Shown here: piece by piece, positions 1 through 5,810 of the stretch | Layout: every line of letters starts with the position of its first letter | Numbering within the stretch: position 1 is the stretch's first letter | Source of the DNA: an uncultured Johnsonella sp. | GTDB taxonomy: Bacteria > Bacillota > Clostridia > Lachnospirales > Lachnospiraceae | Length of the DNA: 10,059 bases | Direction of reading: 5' to 3' | Assembly (NCBI GenBank): GCA_900766185.1 | Contig: CAAFUL010000114.1 | Span: 1 to 10,059 of the forward strand | The notes under the pieces: model-generated | Database searches by the model: none | What the model saw: only the letters and a program-made list of their open reading frames with translations | Told to the model about the DNA's origin: nothing | Translations under genes and position numbers: made by a program

Positions 1-239
1 CCCTATTTCAATCTTTTTAGCGATTAGTACTGTTAATAAAGTGAGTTACAAACTTTACAGACGAGGATGTCCCTAGTGCAGCTCGCCACGGAGTAGGCGA
101 GCACACGAGTTCCGCAGTCTGTATAAGTAAAGTCGAAACTTTATTAACAGTACTGCGAGTATGATTGAAATAGGGAGTGTTTCTGTCAATTATTGCTGCC
201 TAATTGTTTATGTTACTAACTCCCCGATAAATCATTATA
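1..239. repeat. Foldback (MITE-like) intergenic repeat, left copy, cut by the window start
   Basis: This non-coding stretch folds on itself. Positions 1–13 pair perfectly with 163–175, 26–42 with 138–154 (17 bp), 56–62 with 117–123, and an inner GC-rich hairpin pairs 81–87 with 96–102 around an 8-nt loop. Positions 132–239 are the reverse complement of 9771–9878 with about five mismatches, so this is one copy of a dispersed family. The stretch 203–225, containing TAATTGTTTATG and ending CTCCCC, matches the terminal inverted repeat seen at both ends of the right copy; the opposite terminus would lie before base 1. No open reading frame is seen inside. The homology runs over the stop codon of the neighbouring minus-strand gene. 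Non-autonomous mobile element is an inference; a structured RNA is an alternative. Confidence 0.8.
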
Positions 240-969
240 TCCACGCTCCGTCCACCCCTATTATCTGCCCGTTTATATAAGAAGGGGCACCTGCAAGGTA
301 ATAAACAAGATCGGCGACCTCATCTGCCCTACCTATACGCATGGCAGGTATTGAATTTATAATATCCTCTTTTTCATTCTCATCAAAAGAGGAATTCATG
401 TCAGTATCTATCATTCCGCAGGATATTGCATTTACTTGAATATTACTTGGTGCAAGCTCTTTAGCCAATGCCTTGGTAAATGAATTAACAGCACCCTTGC
501 TGCTTGAATAGGCAACTTCACAGGAAGCCCCTACATTTCCCCATACGGATGAAATATTAATAATTTTACCGAACTTATTTTTAATCATGGCTTCTATGGC
601 TAATTTGGAACAGTTAAATACAGAATTAAGATTAGTTGAAATCACATAATTCCATTTATCAAAACTCATATCCTGCAGTAGACCTATATGAGAAATACCT
701 GCATTATTAACCAGCACATCTACACTGTTAAAGTGCCTATATATCAGTTCATACATTTCTTGGGCAGCATTATAATCAGATATATCTCCTACGAAGTATA
801 TGCAATCAGCATCCATATCAAGAATTTCTGAGCGAAGTTTTTCCAATAACATTTTATTGGTTTTACAATTTATGCATATATTATAATTTTGTGAAGCAAA
901 CTTAAGAGCTATAGCTCTTCCTATACCTCTTGAAGCCCCTGTTATAACTACAGTTTTATTTACTTTCAT
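235..969 (-). CDS. SDR-family NAD(P)-dependent oxidoreductase, FabG-like
   Basis: This is a 244-residue classical short-chain dehydrogenase/reductase, cytoplasmic and soluble. The cofactor-binding glycine motif TGASRGIG is at residues 10–17, the structural NNAG motif at 88–91, and the catalytic Ser141–Tyr154–Lys158 set has the 13- and 4-residue spacing of FabG. The length is that of 3-oxoacyl-ACP reductases. The substrate cannot be read from the sequence: a stand-alone gene far from other fatty-acid genes could act on an acyl-ACP, a sugar or another ketone, so no symbol is assigned. The ATG (complement of 967–969) is preceded by AAAGGA at a 5-nt spacing (complement of 975–980). It is divergent from the wall-hydrolase gene and shares its promoter region. 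The last Ile codon and the stop lie inside sequence homologous to the repeat family, so the extreme C-terminus may have been set by a repeat insertion. Confidence 0.9.
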   Translation of the reverse strand: MKVNKTVVITGASRGIGRAIALKFASQNYNICINCKTNKMLLEKLRSEILDMDADCIYFVGDISDYNAAQEMYELIYRHFNSVDVLVNNAGISHIGLLQDMSFDKWNYVISTNLNSVFNCSKLAIEAMIKNKFGKIINISSVWGNVGASCEVAYSSSKGAVNSFTKALAKELAPSNIQVNAISCGMIDTDMNSSFDENEKEDIINSIPAMRIGRADEVADLVYYLAGAPSYINGQIIGVDGAWI

Positions 970-1009
970 AAAATTCCTTTCATAGCCTATTACGATAATT
1001 TAAAGGTAA

Positions 1010-1038
1010 TTGTTTTAAGATATATATTTTGTTATACT
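1010..1038 (+). promoter_or_regulatory. Predicted housekeeping promoter for the NlpC/P60–RNase operon
   Basis: TTGTTT (1010–1015) and TATACT (1033–1038) are separated by exactly 17 nt on the plus strand. This would start transcription near 1045 and leave a leader of about 45 nt. The −10 overlaps that of the divergent promoter. Prediction from consensus only. Confidence 0.5.
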
Positions 1039-1059
1039 CTGCTATATTGATTTTGTAAA
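1031..1059 (-). promoter_or_regulatory. Predicted housekeeping promoter for the SDR gene
   Basis: Read on the minus strand, TTTACA (complement of 1054–1059) and TATAAC (complement of 1031–1036) are separated by 17 nt. Transcription would start near 1024, about 55 nt before the ATG. The −10 hexamer shares four base pairs with the −10 of the plus-strand promoter, so the two could compete for polymerase. Confidence 0.5.
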
Positions 1060-1087
1060 GTTATTATAGACTTAAGTTTAGAAATGT

Positions 1088-2614
1088 GTGAAAAAGAGTA
1101 TGAAAAATATTGGTAAAATTTTAATAATTCTTATTATTTTAATATATGTAAATAAAGTTACCGCCTATGCGGATATGAACCTTGAAGTAAGTGCCAGTGT
1201 ATCAGGTATGTCGGTGGCACTTAATAATTTTTATGCAAGGAATATAAGTCCTGAGGAAGAGTTGGTAAAGTCGCTTAGAGAGGCTTCAAGCTCAGGTTGG
1301 GATGATGAATTTGCACTTAATCATGTTAATGAATTTGTAAGAGAGGTAGAGGAAAAGGAAAGCTTAAGACTTATTGAAAATCCTGATTATAATGGTTTGG
1401 TACTGGCGTATGCCAATGATTACGAAAACCTGTATGAGTCGCCTGATACAAACTCTGCAGTACTTGGAAAGTTATACAAGAATTCGGTAGCAAAGGTACT
1501 TGAAACAACGACCGTTAATAATGATAAATGGTACAAGGTAAGTTCAGGAAGTCTTACTGCTTACATAAGAGCCGCTCAGGTACTTGGTAAGGAAGAGCTG
1601 GGGCTTGATGACAGTGAGATCACTCACAGTTTTGCAACTATAATAAATACCGACAATCTAAGACTTAGATCAAAACCGGATATAGATGCAAGAACCCTTA
1701 CACTGCTTTCCGAAGGTGCTACCTATAGTGTGATCGGAGAAGACGGTGATTTCTTAAAACTACAGGTAGATGATGATTTGGTAGGCTATGCATTTAAGGA
1801 CTATATGAGTGTGGATACTAAATTTAATGAGGCAATATCAATAGAAGAAGAAAATACTATGTTGGCTGAGAAAAAACAAAGAGAGAATGAAGCTCAGGAA
1901 GCTATAGCCAAACTTGAAAGTGACAGAGCCAAAGAAAGTTCTGCACAACTTGCTAAAAATAGTGAAAGTGTAAAAGAAACTACAAAGAAAGAGGCTGAGA
2001 AGAAAGAAAGTACAAAAAAAGAATCAAAAACAGAAGAAAACACAACAAAAGAAAGTAGTAAAAAAGAAAGTACTAAAAAAGAAACCGAGACGAGTACCGC
2101 ATCAACAAAAGCTAAGGAAACAACTGCCCAAGAGACCAAACTTGCAGATAATACTACTGTAGAAAAAAGCAAAAAAGAAACTACTAAGCAGGAGACGGAA
2201 AGTAAAAAGTCTAAGAAAGAAACCAAGGCGGATACAGTTCCTGCCGGGGGTGATGAAAGAGAGGCTATAGTAGCCTATGCCAAGCAGTTTTTAGGCAACC
2301 CCTACAAATACGGAGGAACAAGTCTGACAGAGGGGTGCGACTGTTCAGGCTTTACCATGCAGGTATATTCGAAATTCGGTTACAGCATAGGTAGAGATTC
2401 CAGAACACAATCTAATACTTCGGGCAGCAGCATAGATGCGAGCAGTTTAAAAAAGGGAGATTTGATTTTCTATGCAAGTGAAGATACAATCAATCATGTA
2501 GGTATCTATATAGGAGACGGTAAGATAATTCATTCAAGTAATGCAAGAACAGGAATAACCATATCTCCGGCAAATTACAGAAGCCCTGCAAAAATATTAA
2601 ATATACTGGATTAA
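1088..2614 (+). CDS. Secreted SH3–SH3–NlpC/P60 peptidoglycan hydrolase
   Basis: This is a predicted exported cell-wall endopeptidase of 508 residues. An N-terminal signal sequence (Lys-rich start, hydrophobic stretch about 10–22, likely cleavage after the Ala-Tyr-Ala near 28) is followed by two bacterial SH3-like modules at about 103–165 and 183–244, which in this family bind wall peptides. A Lys/Glu/Ser/Thr linker follows (about 250–388, many KKE[ST] repeats, probably extended or helical). The C-terminal NlpC/P60 domain (about 390–508) has Cys419 in a CDCSGF motif, His470 in INHVGIYIGDG and His482 in IIHSS, the usual Cys-His-His set. These enzymes typically cut D-Glu–diamino-acid bonds in stem peptides. 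The GTG at 1088 is used; an in-frame ATG at 1100 is equally possible, and neither has a strong ribosome binding site. The stop is 12 nt before the next start, so it is almost certainly co-transcribed with the RNase gene. Confidence 0.9.
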   Translation: MKKSMKNIGKILIILIILIYVNKVTAYADMNLEVSASVSGMSVALNNFYARNISPEEELVKSLREASSSGWDDEFALNHVNEFVREVEEKESLRLIENPDYNGLVLAYANDYENLYESPDTNSAVLGKLYKNSVAKVLETTTVNNDKWYKVSSGSLTAYIRAAQVLGKEELGLDDSEITHSFATIINTDNLRLRSKPDIDARTLTLLSEGATYSVIGEDGDFLKLQVDDDLVGYAFKDYMSVDTKFNEAISIEEENTMLAEKKQRENEAQEAIAKLESDRAKESSAQLAKNSESVKETTKKEAEKKESTKKESKTEENTTKESSKKESTKKETETSTASTKAKETTAQETKLADNTTVEKSKKETTKQETESKKSKKETKADTVPAGGDEREAIVAYAKQFLGNPYKYGGTSLTEGCDCSGFTMQVYSKFGYSIGRDSRTQSNTSGSSIDASSLKKGDLIFYASEDTINHVGIYIGDGKIIHSSNARTGITISPANYRSPAKILNILD

Positions 2615-2626
2615 GAGGTAATATAT

Positions 2627-3262
2627 ATGAGATTAGATAAGATAATAAAAGATTTGCTAAAAAAGGTATGGTGGTGGCAACCTATAACAATACTTTTGCT
2701 TATTGCCGTATTTGGAGTGTACGCAGGAAATAACTCAGGCGAAAAGACAGACTATGCAACAGAGGTCAATTCCGACGAAAGTATACTTAGTATAGCCGAG
2801 TCTACAAGTGCATATTCCGGTGATGAAGTACGCATAAACGAGAGTGAAGAAAGTGTTTTAGAAACTGAGACAGATACACAGAGTCAGGAAGGAAATCCTT
2901 CTCAAGCCTCAGCAATCGATATAAGGGAAGACGGAAACTATACTTCCAAAGAAGAGGTTGCACTGTATATACATACTTATAATAAGCTGCCTATTAATTA
3001 TATTACAAAAAAACAGGCGGAGGAACAAGGCTGGGATTCAAGCAGCGGTAACTTAGATGAGGTACTTCCCGGCATGAGCATAGGAGGAAGCAGTTTCGGT
3101 AACTATGAATCAAAACTGCCAAAGGCAAACGGAAGGCAGTATTTTGAGTGTGATATAGACTATGAGGGAGGGTATAGGAACAGTAAGAGATTAGTTTACT
3201 CTAATGACGGGCTGATTTTCTATACTGAGGATCATTATGAGAATTTTGAGCAGTTATATTAG
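2627..3262 (+). CDS. Barnase-type ribonuclease with N-terminal membrane segment
   Basis: The C-terminal half (about residues 104–211) aligns essentially without gaps to Bacillus barnase, including KLPxNYITKxxA, GNLxxVxPGxSIGG, the GYRNSxR region and DHYxxF at the end. Mapping from memory of the barnase sequence, the catalytic base Glu73 is Glu174, the general acid His102 is His203, and Lys27, Arg83, Arg87 and Tyr103 are Lys128, Arg184, Arg188 and Tyr204; all are kept. Arg59 and Asp54 are replaced by Tyr160 and Ser155. It should therefore be an active endoribonuclease with guanine preference. The N-terminus has a positive start and a hydrophobic stretch (about 15–33, ending VYAGN), a signal peptide or membrane anchor. 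An acidic, Ser/Thr-rich linker (about 35–103) follows. Start ATG 2627 has AGAGG at 2614–2618, 8 nt upstream. The candidate inhibitor is the barstar gene at 3771, beyond the repeat block. Confidence 0.92.
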   Translation: MRLDKIIKDLLKKVWWWQPITILLLIAVFGVYAGNNSGEKTDYATEVNSDESILSIAESTSAYSGDEVRINESEESVLETETDTQSQEGNPSQASAIDIREDGNYTSKEEVALYIHTYNKLPINYITKKQAEEQGWDSSSGNLDEVLPGMSIGGSSFGNYESKLPKANGRQYFECDIDYEGGYRNSKRLVYSNDGLIFYTEDHYENFEQLY

Positions 3263-3295
3263 TTTTTGTAAGATATAAAATCAACCGGTGTATAG

Positions 3296-3497
3296 TATCA
3301 TTGACATTTAATTAATATCAGCGATAGCAGAGTAGATCTTAATTCTCTTTGACTATATATTACGATCTATTGGCAAAGTAGTAATAAAGCTAGTGTAGTG
3401 TATCATTGATATTTAATTAATATCAGCAATAGTAGAGTAACTTTTAAATTTCTTTATTATGTTTATATTACAATCTGTCGATAAAGTAGTAATAAGG
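3296..3497. repeat. Two direct copies of a ~105-bp AT-rich unit
   Basis: Copy 1 (3296 to about 3389) and copy 2 (3401 to about 3497) both begin TATCATTGA and share TTTAATTAATATCAGC, then ATAG and AGAGTA, and both end with AGTAGTAATAA. The middle of the unit has diverged. The offset is 105 bp at the start and 108 bp at the end. Each copy contains an imperfect palindrome (TGATATTTAATTAATATCA in copy 2), so each can form a short hairpin. Confidence 0.75.
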
Positions 3498-3501
3498 TTA
3501 T

Positions 3502-3547
3502 ATATCAACAATACATTACACTAGATATCAACGATACATTACACTAG
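3502..3547. repeat. Tandem 23-bp repeat, two copies
   Basis: The unit at 3502–3524 is repeated directly at 3525–3547 with one difference in 23 (ATATCAACA versus ATATCAACG). Its reverse complement matches 3390–3412 with three mismatches and, more weakly, 3285–3307. The motif is thus present four times in this spacer, twice on each strand. Confidence 0.8.
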
Positions 3548-3755
3548 ATACCCTGATTATTTTATAAGTTAATATTGTTAAATATCGTAAACAAGTCGCA
3601 GACTGCACTTTACCGTATTTTGCGGATATTTGACAATATCACCCGGACCACGGAGCGAATAACTTTATGTTGCTGAACTATGTGGATTATACGACCTGTG
3701 GCTGTGAATAAATAATGGAGTGTATTTTATTAAGTTTAAAAAAGTTTTTGAATAT

Positions 3756-3760
3756 GGGAG
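3756..3760 (+). promoter_or_regulatory. Ribosome binding site that sets the barstar start
   Basis: GGGAG lies 10 nt before the ATG at 3771. The upstream in-frame GTG at 3720 has its GGAG directly abutting or overlapping the codon, which is too close. The ATG also gives 89 residues, the length of barstar. Confidence 0.6.
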
Positions 3761-3770
3761 TTTTTTGCAA

Positions 3771-4040
3771 ATGGATAGTAAGGTCTTGTATTTGGATAAA
3801 TTTGGAGATAAAAAAAAATTGCATAGATATATAGCGTCAGTACTTGATTTTCCTAAGTATTATGGCGGTAATCTTGATGCTCTTTATGAGGTTTTAACTG
3901 ATATGACTAATGATATTTGCATTAACATAGTGTTATCTGATAAGGATAATTACTATGCCTTAAGACTTATAGATGTATTTATGGATGCGGCTAAAGCTAA
4001 TTCTCATATAACAATTAGTCTGGGTGATGCAGATGAGTAA
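3771..4040 (+). CDS. Barstar-family ribonuclease inhibitor
   Basis: This is an 89-residue cytoplasmic protein matching the barstar family in length and along its sequence. The hallmark segment FPKYYGGNLDALYEVLTD (about residues 27–44) aligns with the LPEYYGENLDALWDCLTG helix–loop of Bacillus barstar that plugs the barnase active site. The end, VFMDAAKANSHITISLG, aligns with the last helix and strand. Using barstar numbering, Tyr29, Asn33 and the key acidic Asp35 are kept; Trp38 is Tyr, Asp39 is Glu and Glu76 is Asp. It presumably binds and blocks the RNase encoded at 2627–3262 before export. The stop overlaps the recJ start by 8 nt, so translation is probably coupled to recJ. I chose the ATG at 3771; an in-frame GTG at 3720 would add 17 residues but lacks a spaced ribosome binding site. 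Confidence 0.88.
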   Translation: MDSKVLYLDKFGDKKKLHRYIASVLDFPKYYGGNLDALYEVLTDMTNDICINIVLSDKDNYYALRLIDVFMDAAKANSHITISLGDADE

Positions 4041-5745
4041 AAGCGAGTGGTTTTTGTATACTAAGCGAGGGGATTTTGACGGTATAGCAAAAAAGTATAA
4101 TATATCACCGTTGTTAGCTAAGATTATTGTGAATAGAGGTATTGCAGAGGATAGTATAGGAAACTATCTTGGTGCCCTTAAATGTAAGTTAAATAATGCA
4201 CATGATTTTAAGAATATTGATAAGGCAGCTATATTTATTAAGGAATATATAGAAGGCGGAAAAAAGATAAGAGTGGTGGGTGACTATGATATTGACGGCA
4301 TCTGCTCAACCTATGTACTTATATCTGCCCTAAAGCATCTTGGTGCCGATGCGGATTATGAGATTCCGGACAGGATAAAGGACGGCTACGGTATCAATGA
4401 AAGTATTATCAAAAAATCCCATGAAGACGGCTGTGAGCTGATAATAACCTGTGATAACGGAATAGCGGCGTTTGGAGCGTTGGAGCTTGCCGCTAAACTT
4501 GGAGTAAAGGTAATAGTAACCGACCACCATGAGGTATTCAGGGAAGATAATAAAGACTTGCTGCCAAGGGCTGATATGATAGTAAATCCCAAGCAGGAAG
4601 ATTGTTTCTATCCTTTTAAGCAGGTGTGCGGAGCCTTTGTAGCATATAGGCTTATAGAAGTTTTGTATGAGCTGTTTTCGATACCTAAAAGTGAAATAGA
4701 AAAGTTTAAAGAATTTATTGCCATAGCTACAGTAGGGGATGTGATGCCTTTAATATCCGAGAACAGAATTATTGTAAAACAGGGCTTGGAAAGAATAAAG
4801 CTGAGTGAGAATATAGGTCTTAAGAGTCTTATAAAGGTATGTGGTATAGACAGTAAAAATATTAACAGCTACGATATAGGCTTTATATTGGGACCTTGTT
4901 TTAACGCCAGCGGAAGACTTGAAAGTGCAAAATTATCGCTCAAACTACTTCTTACAAATGATGAAAAAGAAGCTGTTGAGCTTGCCGAATATATAAAAAG
5001 TCTTAATGATGAGAGGAAGGCGCTTACACAAAAGGGCTTGGAGTTTGCCATAGAACTGGTGGAAAGTAAGTATATAGATGATGATATCATAGTTGCCTAT
5101 ATAGGAGACTACCATGAATCACTTGCAGGTATTATAGCCGGAAGGCTTAAAGAAAGGTATAAAAAGCCCTGTTTTGTAATTACGGACACTGAGGAAGGGC
5201 TTATAAAAGGCTCGGGAAGGTCTATAGAAGCTTACAATATGTTTGAGGGTATAAGAGCGGCTGACAGTCTTTTAACAAAGTACGGCGGACATCCTATGGC
5301 AGCAGGTTTAAGCCTTGAAAAAGATAGGCTTTCAGAGTTTAGAAAACTGTTAAACAGTAATTCCGAACTTAAAGAAAGTGATTTTGTAGAGAAGATATGG
5401 ATAGATATAGCCTTGCCTTTTGCTTATTTAAGTGAAGACTTTGTTAAAGAATTAAGCTTGCTTGAGCCTTTCGGGCAGGGTAATCAGAAACCTAATTTTG
5501 CTCAAAAGCAGGTCGAAATAATTAATCTTAGAGTATTCGGTCAAAATAGAAATGTAGTTAAATTAAGGTGTAAGGATAGTTTCGGAACAGGAATAGATGC
5601 ACTTATTTTTACCGATGGAGATGAATTTATCAAAGAGCTTGGAGATAAAAGGCTGTTTGATATTATATACTATCCTAAAATAAATGATTTCAATAATAAA
5701 ATAACATTGCAGATAGTTATAAGAGACTGGAAATTTAAGTACTGA
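4033..5745 (+). CDS. recJ: Single-stranded-DNA-specific exonuclease RecJ
   Basis: RecJ is a 5'→3' single-strand DNA exonuclease acting in recombinational and mismatch repair and at stalled forks. The protein (570 residues from this start) carries the DHH phosphoesterase metal motifs in order: DYDIDG at about 84–89, CDNG at about 140–143 and DHH at 164–166. The DHHA1 domain signature GGHPMAAG follows in the second half, with an OB-fold-like C-terminal region after it. The length is that of compact bacterial RecJ proteins, without the C-terminal extension seen in Bacillus. The ATG at 4033 sits 5 nt after GGGTGA (4022–4027); GTG 4024 and ATG 4027 are in-frame alternatives. It overlaps the end of barstar by 8 nt, with glyA 65 nt downstream. 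Confidence 0.93.
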   Translation: MSKSEWFLYTKRGDFDGIAKKYNISPLLAKIIVNRGIAEDSIGNYLGALKCKLNNAHDFKNIDKAAIFIKEYIEGGKKIRVVGDYDIDGICSTYVLISALKHLGADADYEIPDRIKDGYGINESIIKKSHEDGCELIITCDNGIAAFGALELAAKLGVKVIVTDHHEVFREDNKDLLPRADMIVNPKQEDCFYPFKQVCGAFVAYRLIEVLYELFSIPKSEIEKFKEFIAIATVGDVMPLISENRIIVKQGLERIKLSENIGLKSLIKVCGIDSKNINSYDIGFILGPCFNASGRLESAKLSLKLLLTNDEKEAVELAEYIKSLNDERKALTQKGLEFAIELVESKYIDDDIIVAYIGDYHESLAGIIAGRLKERYKKPCFVITDTEEGLIKGSGRSIEAYNMFEGIRAADSLLTKYGGHPMAAGLSLEKDRLSEFRKLLNSNSELKESDFVEKIWIDIALPFAYLSEDFVKELSLLEPFGQGNQKPNFAQKQVEIINLRVFGQNRNVVKLRCKDSFGTGIDALIFTDGDEFIKELGDKRLFDIIYYPKINDFNNKITLQIVIRDWKFKY

Positions 5746-5756
5746 TGCAGTATAAT
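5728..5756 (+). promoter_or_regulatory. Possible internal promoter ahead of glyA
   Basis: A perfect TATAAT (5751–5756) lies 17 nt after TGGAAA (5728–5733), a 4/6 match to the −35 consensus, spanning the recJ stop. It would give glyA, apt and cbiD transcription independent of barstar–recJ. The −35 lies inside recJ coding sequence, so chance is possible. Confidence 0.4.
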
Positions 5757-5795
5757 AAATGCTTGTGGTCATTAATTGACAAATTTTAAAGTGTG

Positions 5796-5800
5796 AGGAG
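5796..5800 (+). promoter_or_regulatory. Ribosome binding site that sets the glyA start
   Basis: AGGAG lies 10 nt before ATG 5811. The longer in-frame GTG at 5793 would overlap this site and add six residues not expected in the family. Confidence 0.65.
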
Positions 5801-5810
5801 ATTAAGACTT

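Larger units (their letters stand above)
3263..3770. other. Gene-free repeat-rich spacer between RNase and barstar genes
   Basis: This gap of about 500 bp has no credible open reading frame. It holds two diverged direct copies of a roughly 105-bp unit, a 23-bp motif tandemly repeated in the opposite orientation, and a stretch (about 3595–3680) with fragments resembling the window-bounding foldback family. No clean intrinsic terminator follows the RNase gene. A TTGACA occurs at 3630–3635, but no −10 lies at normal spacing; TTTATG (3664–3669) and TTATAC (3687–3692) have 17-nt spacing but are weak. A promoter for the barstar–recJ operon is expected here but cannot be named with confidence. Confidence 0.7.

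Noticed and set aside
1894..2226. Minus-strand open frame of 110 codons rich in Ser, Leu, Val and Phe
   Set aside because: It is the mirror of the Lys/Glu/Ser/Thr linker of the wall hydrolase; the hydrophobic look comes from complementing AAA/GAA/AGT codons. No ribosome binding site or family match.
3502..3547. CRISPR-like tandem short repeats
   Set aside because: The two 23-bp copies are directly adjacent with no spacer, and no cas gene is present.
3630..3662. Promoter built on TTGACA upstream of barstar
   Set aside because: The −35 match is perfect, but the nearest −10-like sequence is at about 21-nt spacing and poor.
3720..3770. GTG start giving a 106-residue barstar
   Set aside because: GGAG abuts or overlaps the GTG, whereas ATG 3771 has a spaced GGGAG and gives the usual barstar length.
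5746..5810. Glycine riboswitch before glyA
   Set aside because: The gap is 65 nt, too short for the aptamer, with no supporting structure.
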